NCBI GenBank assembly: GCA_012517355.1
Contig: JAAYVD010000076.1
Span: forward strand, 1-44,562
Reading direction: 5' to 3'
Origin: Candidatus Rifleibacteriota bacterium
Lineage (GTDB): Bacteria; Muiribacteriota; Ozemobacteria; Ozemobacterales; Ozemobacteraceae
DNA: 44,562 nt
Each line of letters begins with the position of its first letter. The stretch's first letter is position 1. Shown in pieces: positions 7,978 through 16,780 of the stretch. The translations under genes were made by a program, and so were the position numbers. The notes below the pieces were generated by a model, which worked only from the letters and a program-made list of their open reading frames with translations, was not told the DNA's origin and ran no database searches.

Positions 7978-8985
7978 ATGCAGCATTTTCCCGGAATTTC
8001 CGTTCTGCTCGGCCTTTTCGTCTTGGGTACCCTGTTGGCGGCCCTGCCCACCGCGGCGGCCGCGGCTTCCGACCAGGACAAGGCGGCCGCCCTCGCTGCC
8101 TACGAGGCCCTGCGCCAGGAGCGGGAGAGATTGCGCGAGACCACCTACAAGATCGAGAACGGCCAATGCCACCCGATGAACTGGGCCCCCTTCCTCGACG
8201 AACTCGAAAAATACGAGAAGACCGAATCGCCCGTCGTCCAGGAGAAGATCGCCGCCCTCGGCAAGGCCTGCGGCAACAACCTCGAGACCCTCGAGACCGA
8301 CATGGAGACCCTGTTGGGCAAAAACCCCTCCGGTTGGGACTGGAGCGCCGAGGTCAAGTATTTCGACATGATCCTGAAGGCCATCCCCACCCTGCGTCAG
8401 AACATCGCCAAGGACATCGCCGACCAGGCCGCCCAGAACCTCCAGATGATGGCTGTTTTCGACGAGGCCATCCGGGCGGCGAAGTTCGGCGAACTGAAGG
8501 ACCTGGTCAAGCTCGGCCTCCGCTATGACCCCCACAACGATGCCCTCATCGACCTCGGCCCCAAGGTCGAGGAAGCGGCCGCCGGCGATGCCGCGGCCAT
8601 CCAGAAGCAGATCGAGGATCGACAATGGCCCGGCCACCACAAGGGATTCGCCGGCCCCGGCTCCCCCGACGAACTGGCCAAGGCCGCCCTCGACTACTTC
8701 AACTCGACCTGCAAACCCACCGAGAAGGCGCTGGCGGCCTGCATCGTCGAACCCGAGTGGTATTGCTTCAAGCGCAACATCTTCGGCCAGCCGGTGCAAT
8801 GGGCCCTGACCTTCTGGGTCGCCGTCGACGTCCAGGGCGAGACCACGCCGGACGTCGTCAACGCCTGGAGCATCTCCTTCATCACCGAGGAGAAGGTCGA
8901 TGTGGCCAAGGCTCCTCCCTTCCGGTGGGCCGCCTTCAACTTCAAGCAGAAGATGAAGCGCGCCAACGTCCCCGGCCTGAAGTGA
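7978..8985 (+). CDS. exported protein of unknown function
   Basis: The protein has 335 residues with a clear signal peptide (residues 1-29, ending AAAAAS). The mature part is mostly helical and charged; it has a short coiled segment after the signal (residues 35-55), Cys residues in scattered pairs, and a C-terminal beta-rich region with several Trp residues (WYCFKRN, WALTFWVAVDV, RWAAFNF). I recognise no family. A ribosome site (GGAGGATAC) precedes the ATG at normal distance. It is likely periplasmic and expressed alone, since a strong hairpin (9041-9072) follows it. Confidence 0.85.
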   Translation: MQHFPGISVLLGLFVLGTLLAALPTAAAAASDQDKAAALAAYEALRQERERLRETTYKIENGQCHPMNWAPFLDELEKYEKTESPVVQEKIAALGKACGNNLETLETDMETLLGKNPSGWDWSAEVKYFDMILKAIPTLRQNIAKDIADQAAQNLQMMAVFDEAIRAAKFGELKDLVKLGLRYDPHNDALIDLGPKVEEAAAGDAAAIQKQIEDRQWPGHHKGFAGPGSPDELAKAALDYFNSTCKPTEKALAACIVEPEWYCFKRNIFGQPVQWALTFWVAVDVQGETTPDVVNAWSISFITEEKVDVAKAPPFRWAAFNFKQKMKRANVPGLK

Positions 8986-9040
8986 GGGCACCGACGCGCC
9001 CCCCGGAACCACCCGACCGCCAACAAGCTGTCACCCCCCA

Positions 9041-9072
9041 CCCCCCTGCCGCCAGAATGGGCGGCAGGGGGG
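9041..9072 (+). terminator. perfect 13-bp hairpin after exported unknown
   Basis: CCCCCCTGCCGCC (9041-9053) pairs perfectly with 9060-9072 around a six-base loop, 56 bases after the stop codon at 8985. There is no T-run, so termination is likely but not certain. Confidence 0.6.
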
Positions 9073-9144
9073 CCGTCTCGCCCGTTGCGGGGGGCCCACG
9101 CCCCCCCGGGCCGGCCCCGGGGTGACCGCAGGAGGAGCCCTGCC

Positions 9145-9588
9145 ATGACCGGATCCCCCGACGAGCCGGCTTCCCGCCCCATCACCCCTCTTCCCCCGTT
9201 GCCGCCATTGGAACCGGTTCCCCGACAGATCGAGGTCGGTTTCTCCCGATCGTATATCGGCCTCCATCTCCTCCTGATCCCGCTCACGCTGGGCATCGTC
9301 CCGCTCTTCCTGTGGTGGTACAACCGCCGGCTCTACCCCTGGACGATCGACCGGGAAGGCATCGTCCGGCGGGACGGAGTCCGGGTCATCTGGAAAGACC
9401 TGGACCAGGTGGCTCCCTTCTCCCATTCCGCTCTCGGGCCACACGACACCGGCGGGGTCGACCTCGGATTCCACGGCGTCTGGATCCGCATCCACCCCTT
9501 CTGGCTGGACGACGGTTTCGCCGTCCTGAACTTCGTGCGCCTCGTCTCCCGGTGGCCGGGTGGCATCGGCGTCGGCCGGTCCGATTGA
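9145..9588 (+). CDS. small membrane protein, possible bacterial PH-like
   Basis: The protein has 147 residues. The N-terminus is Pro-rich (residues 8-28). One or two hydrophobic stretches follow (about 36-58, ending LFLWWYNRRLY), then a soluble beta-rich tail with the pattern W-T-I-D-R-E-G-I-V-R-R-D-G and V-I-W-K-D-L. A membrane hairpin followed by such strands resembles small bacterial PH-domain (YdbS/DUF304-like) proteins, but the match is weak. The AGGAGGAG ribosome site fixes the start at 9145 rather than the upstream in-frame ATG at 9085. The stop codon lies at the edge of dispersed repeat B. Confidence 0.75.
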   Translation: MTGSPDEPASRPITPLPPLPPLEPVPRQIEVGFSRSYIGLHLLLIPLTLGIVPLFLWWYNRRLYPWTIDREGIVRRDGVRVIWKDLDQVAPFSHSALGPHDTGGVDLGFHGVWIRIHPFWLDDGFAVLNFVRLVSRWPGGIGVGRSD

Positions 9589-9735
9589 TTCCTGTCTGAC
9601 CAACGTCACTTGCCAGGGGCCCCTCCCGGGTTTCGATCCGACCGATCCGACCGATCCGACCGATCCTCCCGATCAGCGGCGGTCTGCGTCGATTGGCGTT
9701 CATCCGCGGCCGGTCCCTTTGACCATTTCCCGGCA
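9587..9735 (+). repeat. dispersed repeat B, copy 2, with 9-bp tandem array
   Basis: This is the second copy of the 7642 element and begins at the stop codon of the preceding gene. It contains three exact 9-bp units CGATCCGAC (9634-9660) and a fourth degenerate unit (9661-9669). Copy 1 has only one or two such units, so the array has expanded or contracted. The gap to clpX holds nothing else except the clpX terminator. Confidence 0.65.
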
Positions 9736-9789
9736 GGCTCAAGGAACCGGGCCAGGAGTGGGGAACCGCCGGCGGTCCCCTCGAAGCAC

Positions 9790-9814
9790 GAAACCCGCCT
9801 GATCGGCGGGTTTC
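9790..9814 (-). terminator. terminator of the tig-clpP-clpX operon
   Basis: A 10-bp perfect stem (GAAACCCGCC, 9790-9799, with 9805-9814) has a five-base loop. It begins 29 bases after the clpX stop codon, measured on the minus strand. AT pairs at the base of the stem substitute for a strong T-tract. Confidence 0.7.
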
Positions 9815-9842
9815 ATTGGGGTCGGGGCAAAGCTGCCGGGAT

Positions 9843-11087
9843 TCAGGCCGTCTGTTCGTTGGCCACCCGGTAGACGATCTGGTAGGGTTCCTTCTTCTCG
9901 ACGCACCGCTCGTGGATGATGACCTTGGCGATGTCGGGATTGGAGGGGATGTCGAACATCAGGTCGAGCATCAGTTCCTCGATGATGCGCCGCAGGCCGC
10001 GGGCACCGGTCTTCTGGCGGATGGCCTTGCGGGCGATGGCGTGGAGGCCCTTGGGGGTGATCTCGAGATCGACCCCTTCCATGCGGAGCAACCGCGAGAA
10101 CTGCTTGGTCAGCGCGTTCTTGGGTTCGGTCAGGATCCGCACCAGGTCGTCGACCGACAGGGGGTCGAAGGTCGCGATGATGGGCACCCGGCCGATGAAC
10201 TCGGGGATCATACCGAACTTCAGCAGGTCTTCGGGCATGATCTCGGCGAGCAGGTCGCCGATGCGCCGGTCTTTCTTCGACATCGGGGTCGAGCCGAAGC
10301 CCATCGATTTCTGGCGGGTGCGGGTCTCGATGATCTTTTCGATGCCCTCGAACGAGCCCCCCATCACGAACAGGATGTCCTTCGTGTTGAGCTGGATGAA
10401 ATCCTGGTGGGGGTGCTTGCGACCGCCCTGGGGAGGCACGTGGGCGACCTTGCCCTCGAGCATCTTCAGCAGGGCCTGTTGGACCCCTTCCCCGGAAACG
10501 TCGCGGGTGATCGACAGGTTCTCGCTCTTGCGGGCGACCTTGTCGATCTCGTCGATGTAGACGATGCCCTTCTCGGCCCGAGCCACGTCGTAGTCGGCAT
10601 TGCGCAGCAGGTTGAGGAGGATGCTCTCGACGTCCTCGCCGACGTAGCCTGCCTCGGTGAGGGTGGTGGCGTCGGCGATGCAGAACGGCACATTGAGCAG
10701 CTTCGCCATGGTCTGGGCGACGTAGGTCTTGCCTGATCCGGTGGGACCGAGCAGCAGGACGTTCGATTTCTGGACCTCGACGTCGTCCTTCTTGGCGCCC
10801 GCCAGGGTGATGCGCTTGTAGTGGTTGTAGACGGCCACCGAGACGATCTTCTTGGCCCGCTCCTGGCCGACCACGTATTGCTGCAGGAAGTCGACGATCT
10901 CCTTAGGTTTGAGGACGTTCTTCATCTCGAGCGAGGCGTCGTCGTCGACCTCCTCGAGGATGATCTCGTTGCACAGCCCGATACACTCGTCGCAGATGTA
11001 CACTTCCGGACCGGCAATGAGTTTCTTGACCTGGTCCTGGCTCTTGCCACAGAAGGAGCAACGGAACTGCGGGCCTTTCGACAGCAT
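9843..11087 (-). CDS. clpX: ATP-dependent Clp protease ATPase subunit ClpX
   Basis: The protein has 414 residues, standard for ClpX. The N-terminal zinc-binding domain has four Cys (10, 13, 32, 35; CSFC and CDEC). The AAA+ core shows Walker A GPTGSGKT, Walker [10 protein letters not shown], a GYVGEDVE pore-1 loop, and sensor regions, ending with [11 protein letters not shown]. ClpX unfolds tagged proteins and feeds them into ClpP. The gene follows clpP: an ATG at 11093 overlaps the clpP stop as ATGA, but the GAGGA site sits six bases before the ATG at 11087, which I prefer. The two differ by two residues. Confidence 0.98.
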   Translation of the reverse strand: MLSKGPQFRCSFCGKSQDQVKKLIAGPEVYICDECIGLCNEIILEEVDDDASLEMKNVLKPKEIVDFLQQYVVGQERAKKIVSVAVYNHYKRITLAGAKKDDVEVQKSNVLLLGPTGSGKTYVAQTMAKLLNVPFCIADATTLTEAGYVGEDVESILLNLLRNADYDVARAEKGIVYIDEIDKVARKSENLSITRDVSGEGVQQALLKMLEGKVAHVPPQGGRKHPHQDFIQLNTKDILFVMGGSFEGIEKIIETRTRQKSMGFGSTPMSKKDRRIGDLLAEIMPEDLLKFGMIPEFIGRVPIIATFDPLSVDDLVRILTEPKNALTKQFSRLLRMEGVDLEITPKGLHAIARKAIRQKTGARGLRRIIEELMLDLMFDIPSNPDIAKVIIHERCVEKKEPYQIVYRVANEQTA

Positions 11088-11089
11088 GC

Positions 11090-11701
11090 TCATTCCTCGC
11101 CGGGCTTGGTGGCTCCGGGCACGTTGCGCTGGACGACCTCGTCGATGAGACCGTATTCCTTGGCCTCGAGGGAGGACATGAAGAAGTCGCGATCGGTGTC
11201 TTTCTTGATGCGTTTCAGGGGCTGACCGGTGTGGTGGGCCAGGATGTCGTTCAGCTTGTCCTTGATGCGGAGGATCTCCTGCGTCTGGATCTCGATGTCG
11301 CTGGCCTGCCCCTGGGCCCCGCCCAGCGGCTGGTGGATCATGATGCGGGAATTGGGCAGGGCGTACCGCTTGCCGGGGCTGCCCGCCGCCAGCAGCACGG
11401 CGCCCATGCTGGCGCACTGGCCGATGCAGATGGTGCTGACATCGGGCTTGATGTACTGCATGGTGTCGTAGATGGCCATGCCGGCCGTCACGACGCCGCC
11501 GGGGCTGTTGATGTAGATCGAGATGTCCTTCTCGGGATCTTCGGACTCGAGGAAGAGGAGCTGGGCGATGATCAGGTCGGCCAGGTGGTCCTCGATACCG
11601 CCACCAATGAAGACGATGCGGTCCTTGAGAAGGCGGGAATAGATGTCATACGCGCGTTCCCCGCGACTGCTTTGCTCAATTACGATCGGAACCAGCGTCA
11701 C
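11090..11701 (-). CDS. clpP: ATP-dependent Clp protease proteolytic subunit ClpP
   Basis: The protein has 203 residues with the complete Ser-His-Asp triad: Ser98 in GQCASMGA, His123 in MIHQPLGG, Asp172 in DTDRDFFM. It also has the YINSPGG oxyanion motif. It forms the tetradecameric peptidase chamber used by ClpX. The start codon is GTG at 11701, 26 bases inside the 3' end of tig; a GGGGGAAG site precedes it. The overlap with both neighbours implies translational coupling across tig-clpP-clpX. This is a canonical single-copy housekeeping ClpP with no odd residues. Confidence 0.98.
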   Translation of the reverse strand: MTLVPIVIEQSSRGERAYDIYSRLLKDRIVFIGGGIEDHLADLIIAQLLFLESEDPEKDISIYINSPGGVVTAGMAIYDTMQYIKPDVSTICIGQCASMGAVLLAAGSPGKRYALPNSRIMIHQPLGGAQGQASDIEIQTQEILRIKDKLNDILAHHTGQPLKRIKKDTDRDFFMSSLEAKEYGLIDEVVQRNVPGATKPGEE

Positions 11702-13028
11702 CTGAGGCTTCCCCCTTGTTCAATTCGGCTTCTTTCACCATATCGTAATGAACTTCGTTGTTCTTTAGCAAAAACTCCCGGATCTTGCGGTTCCGGATGG
11801 CGTGGCGGATGTCAGACTCCATCTCCGTGCCGGTCACCGAGCCCAGCAGTTTCTCGACCGGGACGTTGTAGTCCTTGGCCCGCTGCTCGATCTCGGCCCG
11901 GTAGTCGGCCTCGGTCACCTCGACCTTCTCCCGGTCACCGATGGTGTCGATGATCAGCATCACCTTGGTCTGGTGGATGGCCTTCTCCCGGAAACTCTCG
12001 CGGAACTCCTTCATGTCCTTGTGGGACTTTTTGAGGTATTCCTCGATGTTCGTGCCGAACTGCCGCCACCGGCGGTCGATGCGCTGCACGAAGAAGTCGA
12101 TGGTCCGCTGGATCATCGACTCGGGAACCTTGATCTCGAGCTTCTCGGCGACCTTCTCGAGGACCTGGTCGAACCCCCGCTCCTCGGCGTCGCTCCGCGC
12201 CCGCTTCTCGAGATCGGCCCGGATCTTCGCCTTCAGGTCGTCGAGGGACTGGTATTCCCCGACCTCCTTGGCGAACTCGTCGGTCAGCTCGGGAACCATC
12301 GGCCGCGAAATGCGTTCCAGGGTCACCTGGAAATCGACCTTCTTGCCGGCGAACTTCGAGTCTTTTTCCGACTCATGGTCGAAGGTGTACTGGTAGCTGC
12401 GGCTTTCGCCGATCTTCAGGCCCTTCAGCGGCACCAGCATCCGGTTCTCGTCGACCATCTTGTGGTACCCCTTCTCTTCGGTCAGCTCGGGTTCGACCTG
12501 GCCGTCGATGGTCGCCTGGATGTTGGCCAGGAAGTAATCGTTGACCTGCAGTTCGCCCGCCTCGAGGGGCTGGGTCTTGCTGAACTGTTCGCGCAGCTGC
12601 CCGAGCACCTTCTGGACGCTCTCCTCGTCGACGATGGCCTGCTGCACCTGCACGTGGTGGCCGGTATAGGCGATGTCGCCGATCTTCGGCTTGATCTCGA
12701 AGACCGCCTTGAAGGTGAACGGCTCACCTTCCTTGAGATTCGACTCTTCGACCACGTAGGGGCTGACCGGCTCGAGCTTGGCCTCCCTCACCGCCTGCGG
12801 ATAGACGGTCTCGAGCAGTTCTTCCTCGATCTGGCTCTTGACCGCCTCGGGGCCGATGAACTTGGCGAGCACCGGGCGGGGGGCCTTCCCCTGCCGGAAC
12901 CCGGGGATCTTGACCGAGCGGGCGGCCCGCTGGAAAAACGAGTTGTAGGCTTCCGCGACCTTGTCTTTCCCCACTTCCACCAGGAGGGCGACTTTGTTGG
13001 GCTCCAGTTCCTGTATCTGGGTCTTCAT
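11676..13028 (-). CDS. tig: trigger factor, ribosome-associated chaperone
   Basis: The protein has 450 residues in the usual three parts. The N-terminal ribosome-binding domain carries the signature [12 protein letters not shown] (about residues 35-46, family GFRxGKxP). A PPIase-like middle domain follows (about 155-245), and a long helical substrate-binding C-terminal domain completes it. Trigger factor holds nascent chains at the ribosome exit. Its position just before clpP and clpX is the common bacterial order. An AAGGAG site precedes the ATG at 13028; a longer frame upstream would translate through the tRNA genes and is rejected. Confidence 0.97.
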   Translation of the reverse strand: MKTQIQELEPNKVALLVEVGKDKVAEAYNSFFQRAARSVKIPGFRQGKAPRPVLAKFIGPEAVKSQIEEELLETVYPQAVREAKLEPVSPYVVEESNLKEGEPFTFKAVFEIKPKIGDIAYTGHHVQVQQAIVDEESVQKVLGQLREQFSKTQPLEAGELQVNDYFLANIQATIDGQVEPELTEEKGYHKMVDENRMLVPLKGLKIGESRSYQYTFDHESEKDSKFAGKKVDFQVTLERISRPMVPELTDEFAKEVGEYQSLDDLKAKIRADLEKRARSDAEERGFDQVLEKVAEKLEIKVPESMIQRTIDFFVQRIDRRWRQFGTNIEEYLKKSHKDMKEFRESFREKAIHQTKVMLIIDTIGDREKVEVTEADYRAEIEQRAKDYNVPVEKLLGSVTGTEMESDIRHAIRNRKIREFLLKNNEVHYDMVKEAELNKGEASGDAGSDRN

Positions 13029-13081
13029 ACGATTCCGAGACTCCTTGCGATGTATTCCCGGTGTGGGAAAAATAAAAAGAA

Positions 13082-13154
13082 AGCGGGAGACGGGACTCGG
13101 ACCCGCGACCTCCTGCTTGGAAGGCAGGAGCTCTACCAACTGAGCTACTCCCGC
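13082..13154 (-). tRNA. tRNA-Gly (anticodon TCC)
   Basis: The cloverleaf reads GCGGGAG acceptor arm closing with CTCCCGC, a D-arm with AGTTGGTAGA, anticodon stem CCTGC/GCAGG around loop CTTCCAA (anticodon TCC, reading GGA), and a T-arm of the GTCCGAGTC form. The discriminator is U; CCA is not encoded. It lies 53 bases upstream of tig on the same strand. Confidence 0.95.
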
Positions 13155-13170
13155 AAGGTATGGCGTCCGG

Positions 13171-13252
13171 TGCGAGGAGCGGGACTTGAACCCGCACGGT
13201 GGTCACCACAAGATCCTAAGTCTTGCGCGTCTGCCAGTTTCGCCATCCTCGC
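13171..13252 (-). tRNA. tRNA-Leu (anticodon TAG)
   Basis: This is a class II tRNA with a long variable arm. The acceptor GCGAGGA pairs with TCCTCGC and the discriminator is A. The anticodon stem CAAG/CTTG encloses ACTTAGGAT, giving anticodon TAG (reads CUA/CUN). The T-arm is GCGGGTTCAAGTCCCGC. CCA is not encoded. It is the first gene after the promoter at 13269-13297. Confidence 0.95.
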
Positions 13253-13268
13253 AACGTGAACGGGAAAC

Positions 13269-13297
13269 AGAATACCAGATTCCCTGGAGAATGACAA
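13269..13297 (-). promoter_or_regulatory. promoter for tRNA-Leu/tRNA-Gly/tig-clpPX
   Basis: On the minus strand TTGTCA (13297-13292) and TATTCT (13274-13269) are 17 bases apart, 17 bases before the mature 5' end of tRNA-Leu. With no other promoter visible before tig, it may drive the tRNAs and the chaperone-protease operon together. Confidence 0.65.
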
Positions 13298-13332
13298 GGT
13301 GTAGGATTCCCTGAAGTCCCTGGGGAGCCGGA

Positions 13333-13351
13333 ATTCCCCGATCGGGGGAAT
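13333..13351 (-). terminator. hairpin after the cyclase operon
   Basis: A near-perfect inverted repeat, ATTCCCC around GATC with GGGGGAAT, starts 43 bases downstream (minus strand) of the downstream cyclase stop and before the tRNA promoter. No T-tract. Confidence 0.45.
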
Positions 13352-13393
13352 GCACCGACAGAATGGGTACAGTCCACCCCCCCTTCATCCACC

Positions 13394-16300
13394 TCAGGTC
13401 GCCGGGGGGCGCCACCCGGCAGGCACTTCGTCCCCGACCAGCAGATGGAGCGCCAGGGGTTCCGACTTGCCCTTGAGGGAAATGCGCTCGAGAGGCCGGA
13501 AGGCCCCCTCGGGGGCGGCCTGGCGGACCGCCTCCGAAACCACCACCGCGGGGGCCCCCTGCTTTTCGGCCACCCCCAGCAACCGCGCCGCGGTGTTGAC
13601 CGTGTCCCCCATCACCGTGAAGGCCAGCTGCCCCTGGCGCGCCGCCGACCCCACGTTGCCGGCGATCACCGGCCCCCCGTGGATGCCGATGTCGGTCCGC
13701 ACCCCGAACCGGCCGGCCGCCCGACGGTCCCGGTCGAACCCCGTCGAGATCTCCTGCATCCGGCGCGCCGCGCCCACCGCCCGCGCCCCCGGCAAGGGAT
13801 ACCCGGGAATGGGATCGAAGACCGCCATCACCTGGTCCCCGATGAACTTGTCGATCCAGCCGTGGTGCTCCTGCACCGCCGCCTCGAACCCGGTATGGTA
13901 CTCCTGCAGGAAACCCACCACCTCCTCGGGCGGATACCGCTCCAACAAATCGTCGCAGCCTTGCAGCCGCGAGAAGAGCACCGCCACCTGCAGCTCCTGC
14001 CCGCCCAGGGCCAACCCCTGTTCGGGGTCTTCCTGCGTGCGCTCCCAGACCTTTTCGGAAACGAATTGCCGCAGCCGCTCACGCTGCTGCAAACCCTCGG
14101 CCATGGCGTTGAAGGTGACTGCCAGGTGGGAAAGCTCGTCCTGTCCGGGGTCCTCGACACGGGCCCCGAATTCCCCCTGCCCGACCGCCGCCACCAGTCG
14201 CCGCAGCCGCTCGACCCGCGCCAGCAGGCTGCGCGAGATCCCGGCGGCCGCCCCGCCCAAAAAGCCCACCCCCAGCAGCAGGGCCATTCCCATCAGCCCC
14301 AGCAGGAACCCCCGGCCCCGCTCCAACTCCCGCCGGTCCACCATGGCCACCAGCCGGTATCCGTTGAACCGGTAGGGCGAGAGGGCGGTGGCCAGGGCCT
14401 CCCGCCCGCCCCACTCCACCAGGTCGCTCTCGAACGCCCGCGTCACCCTGGCCCGGGTCACCAGCGCCTCCATCCCCTCGGACGGCGCCACATAAGCCGG
14501 CTGCCACCTCCCGTCCGGGGCGACGCCGCACAGGCGAAGGGCCCCGGCGGTCTCCCCCGCCGGACCGGCCGGAGCCAGGACGGGCCCCAACCATGTCTCC
14601 AGGAGACGCCGATGGCCGGCCACCCGGTCCATGACCGGTTCCGGCCCCACCCCCCCGCCGGTGACGGGGCCGGACCCGGTGGCTCCGACCGGGCATTCCG
14701 CCTCGACCACTGGTGGCCAGGAGGCCAGGAGGAACCGGTTCAGGGAGTCGACCAGGTCGTCGAGGTCGTCCCGGTCCAATCCCGCTTCGGCCGCAGGATC
14801 GAGCCAGCGGCCGGCCGGCCCGGCGGCCAGGTGCCCCCGGACGGTCTCTCCGAGCCGCCCCGGCGCCGCACGCAGGTGCCGGGCCACGGCCGGAAGGTCG
14901 GGGAACTCGCCCGGTGAGAAGGCCCGGCTGCCCTGCAGGCGCGCGATCTCCTGCACCAATGCAGGATGGGCCAGGGCCGCCCCGTCGAAGAACCAGCTCA
15001 GCAGCCCGTGCACCTGGCCGGTGTCGATGTCGGTGAGGATCACCACCCTCTGGTAGAGCGGGTATCCCTCGTAGGTAAACGGATGGATGCCCCGGACATT
15101 CGACTTCACCAGGAAATGGGTCACCTGGTCGAGGGAGTTGCCCGCCACCAAGGCACGGTCCGAGGTGAACAGCGGGGGGACCGGCTGACCCTTCTCGCTC
15201 AGCACCTGGCCCAGGGCCTGCCGGAGGAAGGTCTGGAAGGTCCGGCCCTCGTGGAAACACGGAAACCCTCCCTCCCGCCTCACTTCCTGGCCGCGGCTGG
15301 TCAGGAGGATGGCATCGAAAGCCCCGCCCACACCCCGCAGGCCATCCAGGGCGCCTTGGAGGGTTTCGCTCGAGGCCGAAGCCACCACCAGCGCCTGCAG
15401 GGCCCGCTCCTGGCGGTCACACCAGTCCTGCCGGGCTTCCAGATGCCGGCCGAACGACTCCTCCATGCCGGCAAACAGGCTCTGCATCCGGTGTTCCCAG
15501 CGGATCCGCTCGCGCCGCCCGGCGTCCCCGATCCGGTCGAACCCCAGCCAGGTGACGAGTATCAGGGGCACCACCGCCAGGCCGAGGAAGATCCCCGCCA
15601 CGCGGCCTTTCAGCCCGAGCCCGAGCGGCAGGCCGCGCCACCAGACCCGGTGGGCGCCCACCAGCAGCAGGACGGCGGCCGCCATCCCGGCCGCTCCCGG
15701 CCAGGACCACCCCAGCCGGCCCAGGCCGGGCCGGGGCGGGCGTGGCATTCCCAGAACCACCCACCGGCCGTTCTCTCCCGGAAGATACCGCGCCGTCCAG
15801 GCCACCCCCCCGGCGACCACCCTGGTCCAGCCGCGGACGAGGCGGCGCATGGCCTCCGGCGGTGGCAACCGGCCCCGGGCGCGCGTTTCTGCGACAAACC
15901 CGGGGCCGACCGACACGACGTCGGAAGGGCTTCCCCCTTGCCGCCACGGAGGGCGGCGCGAAACCCCCGTTTCGCCCCCCGCAAAGGGGCCGACCTCCCG
16001 CACGATGGCGGCGTGCCGAACGTCGGTGGGAAGCCGCCGCAACGCCCACGCCCCCACTTTCGTGGCGGGAACCCGCTCCTGTTCGAGCAGGAGCCACAGC
16101 CCCCCCCGGCCTGACGTCCCGGGTCCCCCCGCAGGGACCGCCGGCAGGGCCCACGAGATCACCCGCACCCCGCGCCGCAGCACCAGGCGCGGCCCCACCC
16201 CCGGCCCGCCGAGGTCTTCCAGGTCGGTCAACCCGCCAAACAGGGCCTGGCAGTGGCTCCGGGCCCGGCGCCGGGCCTCCGCCCGGCCGGCCTGGCGGCC

Positions 16301-16780
16301 GGCCCCGCCTGTCCCGGCCGCCAGGCCGGCCCACAGGATCTCCCAGGACCGCCGGCCGGTACCACCCACGGGGAAGGTCAGCCGCCCGTCCCCGTCGAAC
16401 ACCATCACCCGGGCCTGCGGGAACCGCCGCTCCAGCGCCCCGGCCAACGCGGACAAAGAGCGGGGTCGCGACTCCGGCCCCCCGGCCCGGGACATGGCCA
16501 GCCGCTCCCAGGCCCGGCACCGGAGCCGGAACCATTCCAGCCGGTCGAAAGTGGCCGCCACCGTGGTGGCGGCATCCCCCAGCGTCTTGCGAATGCGCTC
16601 GTCCTCGAAGACCCCGGAACGGGAACGGACCTGGTCGATACTCCAGATCGCGCCCCACCCCCCACCCACCCACACCAGGAGGAAGGCCAGGAAACGCCAG
16701 CGCCGCGGGGCAGGGACCACCGCGGACCCCGTCGCCAATGGGCGCGCGGATTGATCCCGGGTCGGGAGGAGGTCGTTCAT
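13394..16780 (-). CDS. receptor-type class III cyclase, C2-like partner
   Basis: The protein has 1128 residues. Membrane segments are seen near residues 28-48, 355-375, 393-415 and 817-845, with large extracytoplasmic regions between them. A HAMP-like linker (about 845-905) and a C-terminal class III nucleotide cyclase domain (about 930-1115) follow. Catalytic residues by eye: Lys978 and second metal Asp982 (DKFIGD), adenine-reading Asp1059 and transition-state Asn1062 and Arg1066 (GDTVNTAAR) are present. The first metal-binding Asp, normally in F-A-D-L-R, is Arg938 (FSRLQG). Alone it should not bind both metals. It starts in a 4-base ATGA overlap with the upstream cyclase, whose missing residues are complementary. 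Residues about 262-293 are encoded by a REP-like repeat. Confidence 0.9.
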   Translation of the reverse strand: MNDLLPTRDQSARPLATGSAVVPAPRRWRFLAFLLVWVGGGWGAIWSIDQVRSRSGVFEDERIRKTLGDAATTVAATFDRLEWFRLRCRAWERLAMSRAGGPESRPRSLSALAGALERRFPQARVMVFDGDGRLTFPVGGTGRRSWEILWAGLAAGTGGAGRQAGRAEARRRARSHCQALFGGLTDLEDLGGPGVGPRLVLRRGVRVISWALPAVPAGGPGTSGRGGLWLLLEQERVPATKVGAWALRRLPTDVRHAAIVREVGPFAGGETGVSRRPPWRQGGSPSDVVSVGPGFVAETRARGRLPPPEAMRRLVRGWTRVVAGGVAWTARYLPGENGRWVVLGMPRPPRPGLGRLGWSWPGAAGMAAAVLLLVGAHRVWWRGLPLGLGLKGRVAGIFLGLAVVPLILVTWLGFDRIGDAGRRERIRWEHRMQSLFAGMEESFGRHLEARQDWCDRQERALQALVVASASSETLQGALDGLRGVGGAFDAILLTSRGQEVRREGGFPCFHEGRTFQTFLRQALGQVLSEKGQPVPPLFTSDRALVAGNSLDQVTHFLVKSNVRGIHPFTYEGYPLYQRVVILTDIDTGQVHGLLSWFFDGAALAHPALVQEIARLQGSRAFSPGEFPDLPAVARHLRAAPGRLGETVRGHLAAGPAGRWLDPAAEAGLDRDDLDDLVDSLNRFLLASWPPVVEAECPVGATGSGPVTGGGVGPEPVMDRVAGHRRLLETWLGPVLAPAGPAGETAGALRLCGVAPDGRWQPAYVAPSEGMEALVTRARVTRAFESDLVEWGGREALATALSPYRFNGYRLVAMVDRRELERGRGFLLGLMGMALLLGVGFLGGAAAGISRSLLARVERLRRLVAAVGQGEFGARVEDPGQDELSHLAVTFNAMAEGLQQRERLRQFVSEKVWERTQEDPEQGLALGGQELQVAVLFSRLQGCDDLLERYPPEEVVGFLQEYHTGFEAAVQEHHGWIDKFIGDQVMAVFDPIPGYPLPGARAVGAARRMQEISTGFDRDRRAAGRFGVRTDIGIHGGPVIAGNVGSAARQGQLAFTVMGDTVNTAARLLGVAEKQGAPAVVVSEAVRQAAPEGAFRPLERISLKGKSEPLALHLLVGDEVPAGWRPPAT
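15902..15995 (+). repeat. REP-like repeat inside a coding sequence
   Basis: This copy keeps both stems of the family: CCGAC...GTCGG and CCGCC...GGCGG, with the GCGAAAC block. It lies within the minus-strand cyclase gene and is read through in frame without a stop, adding about 31 residues to the sensor region. It closely matches intergenic copies at 34173-34270 and 333-420. Confidence 0.8.
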
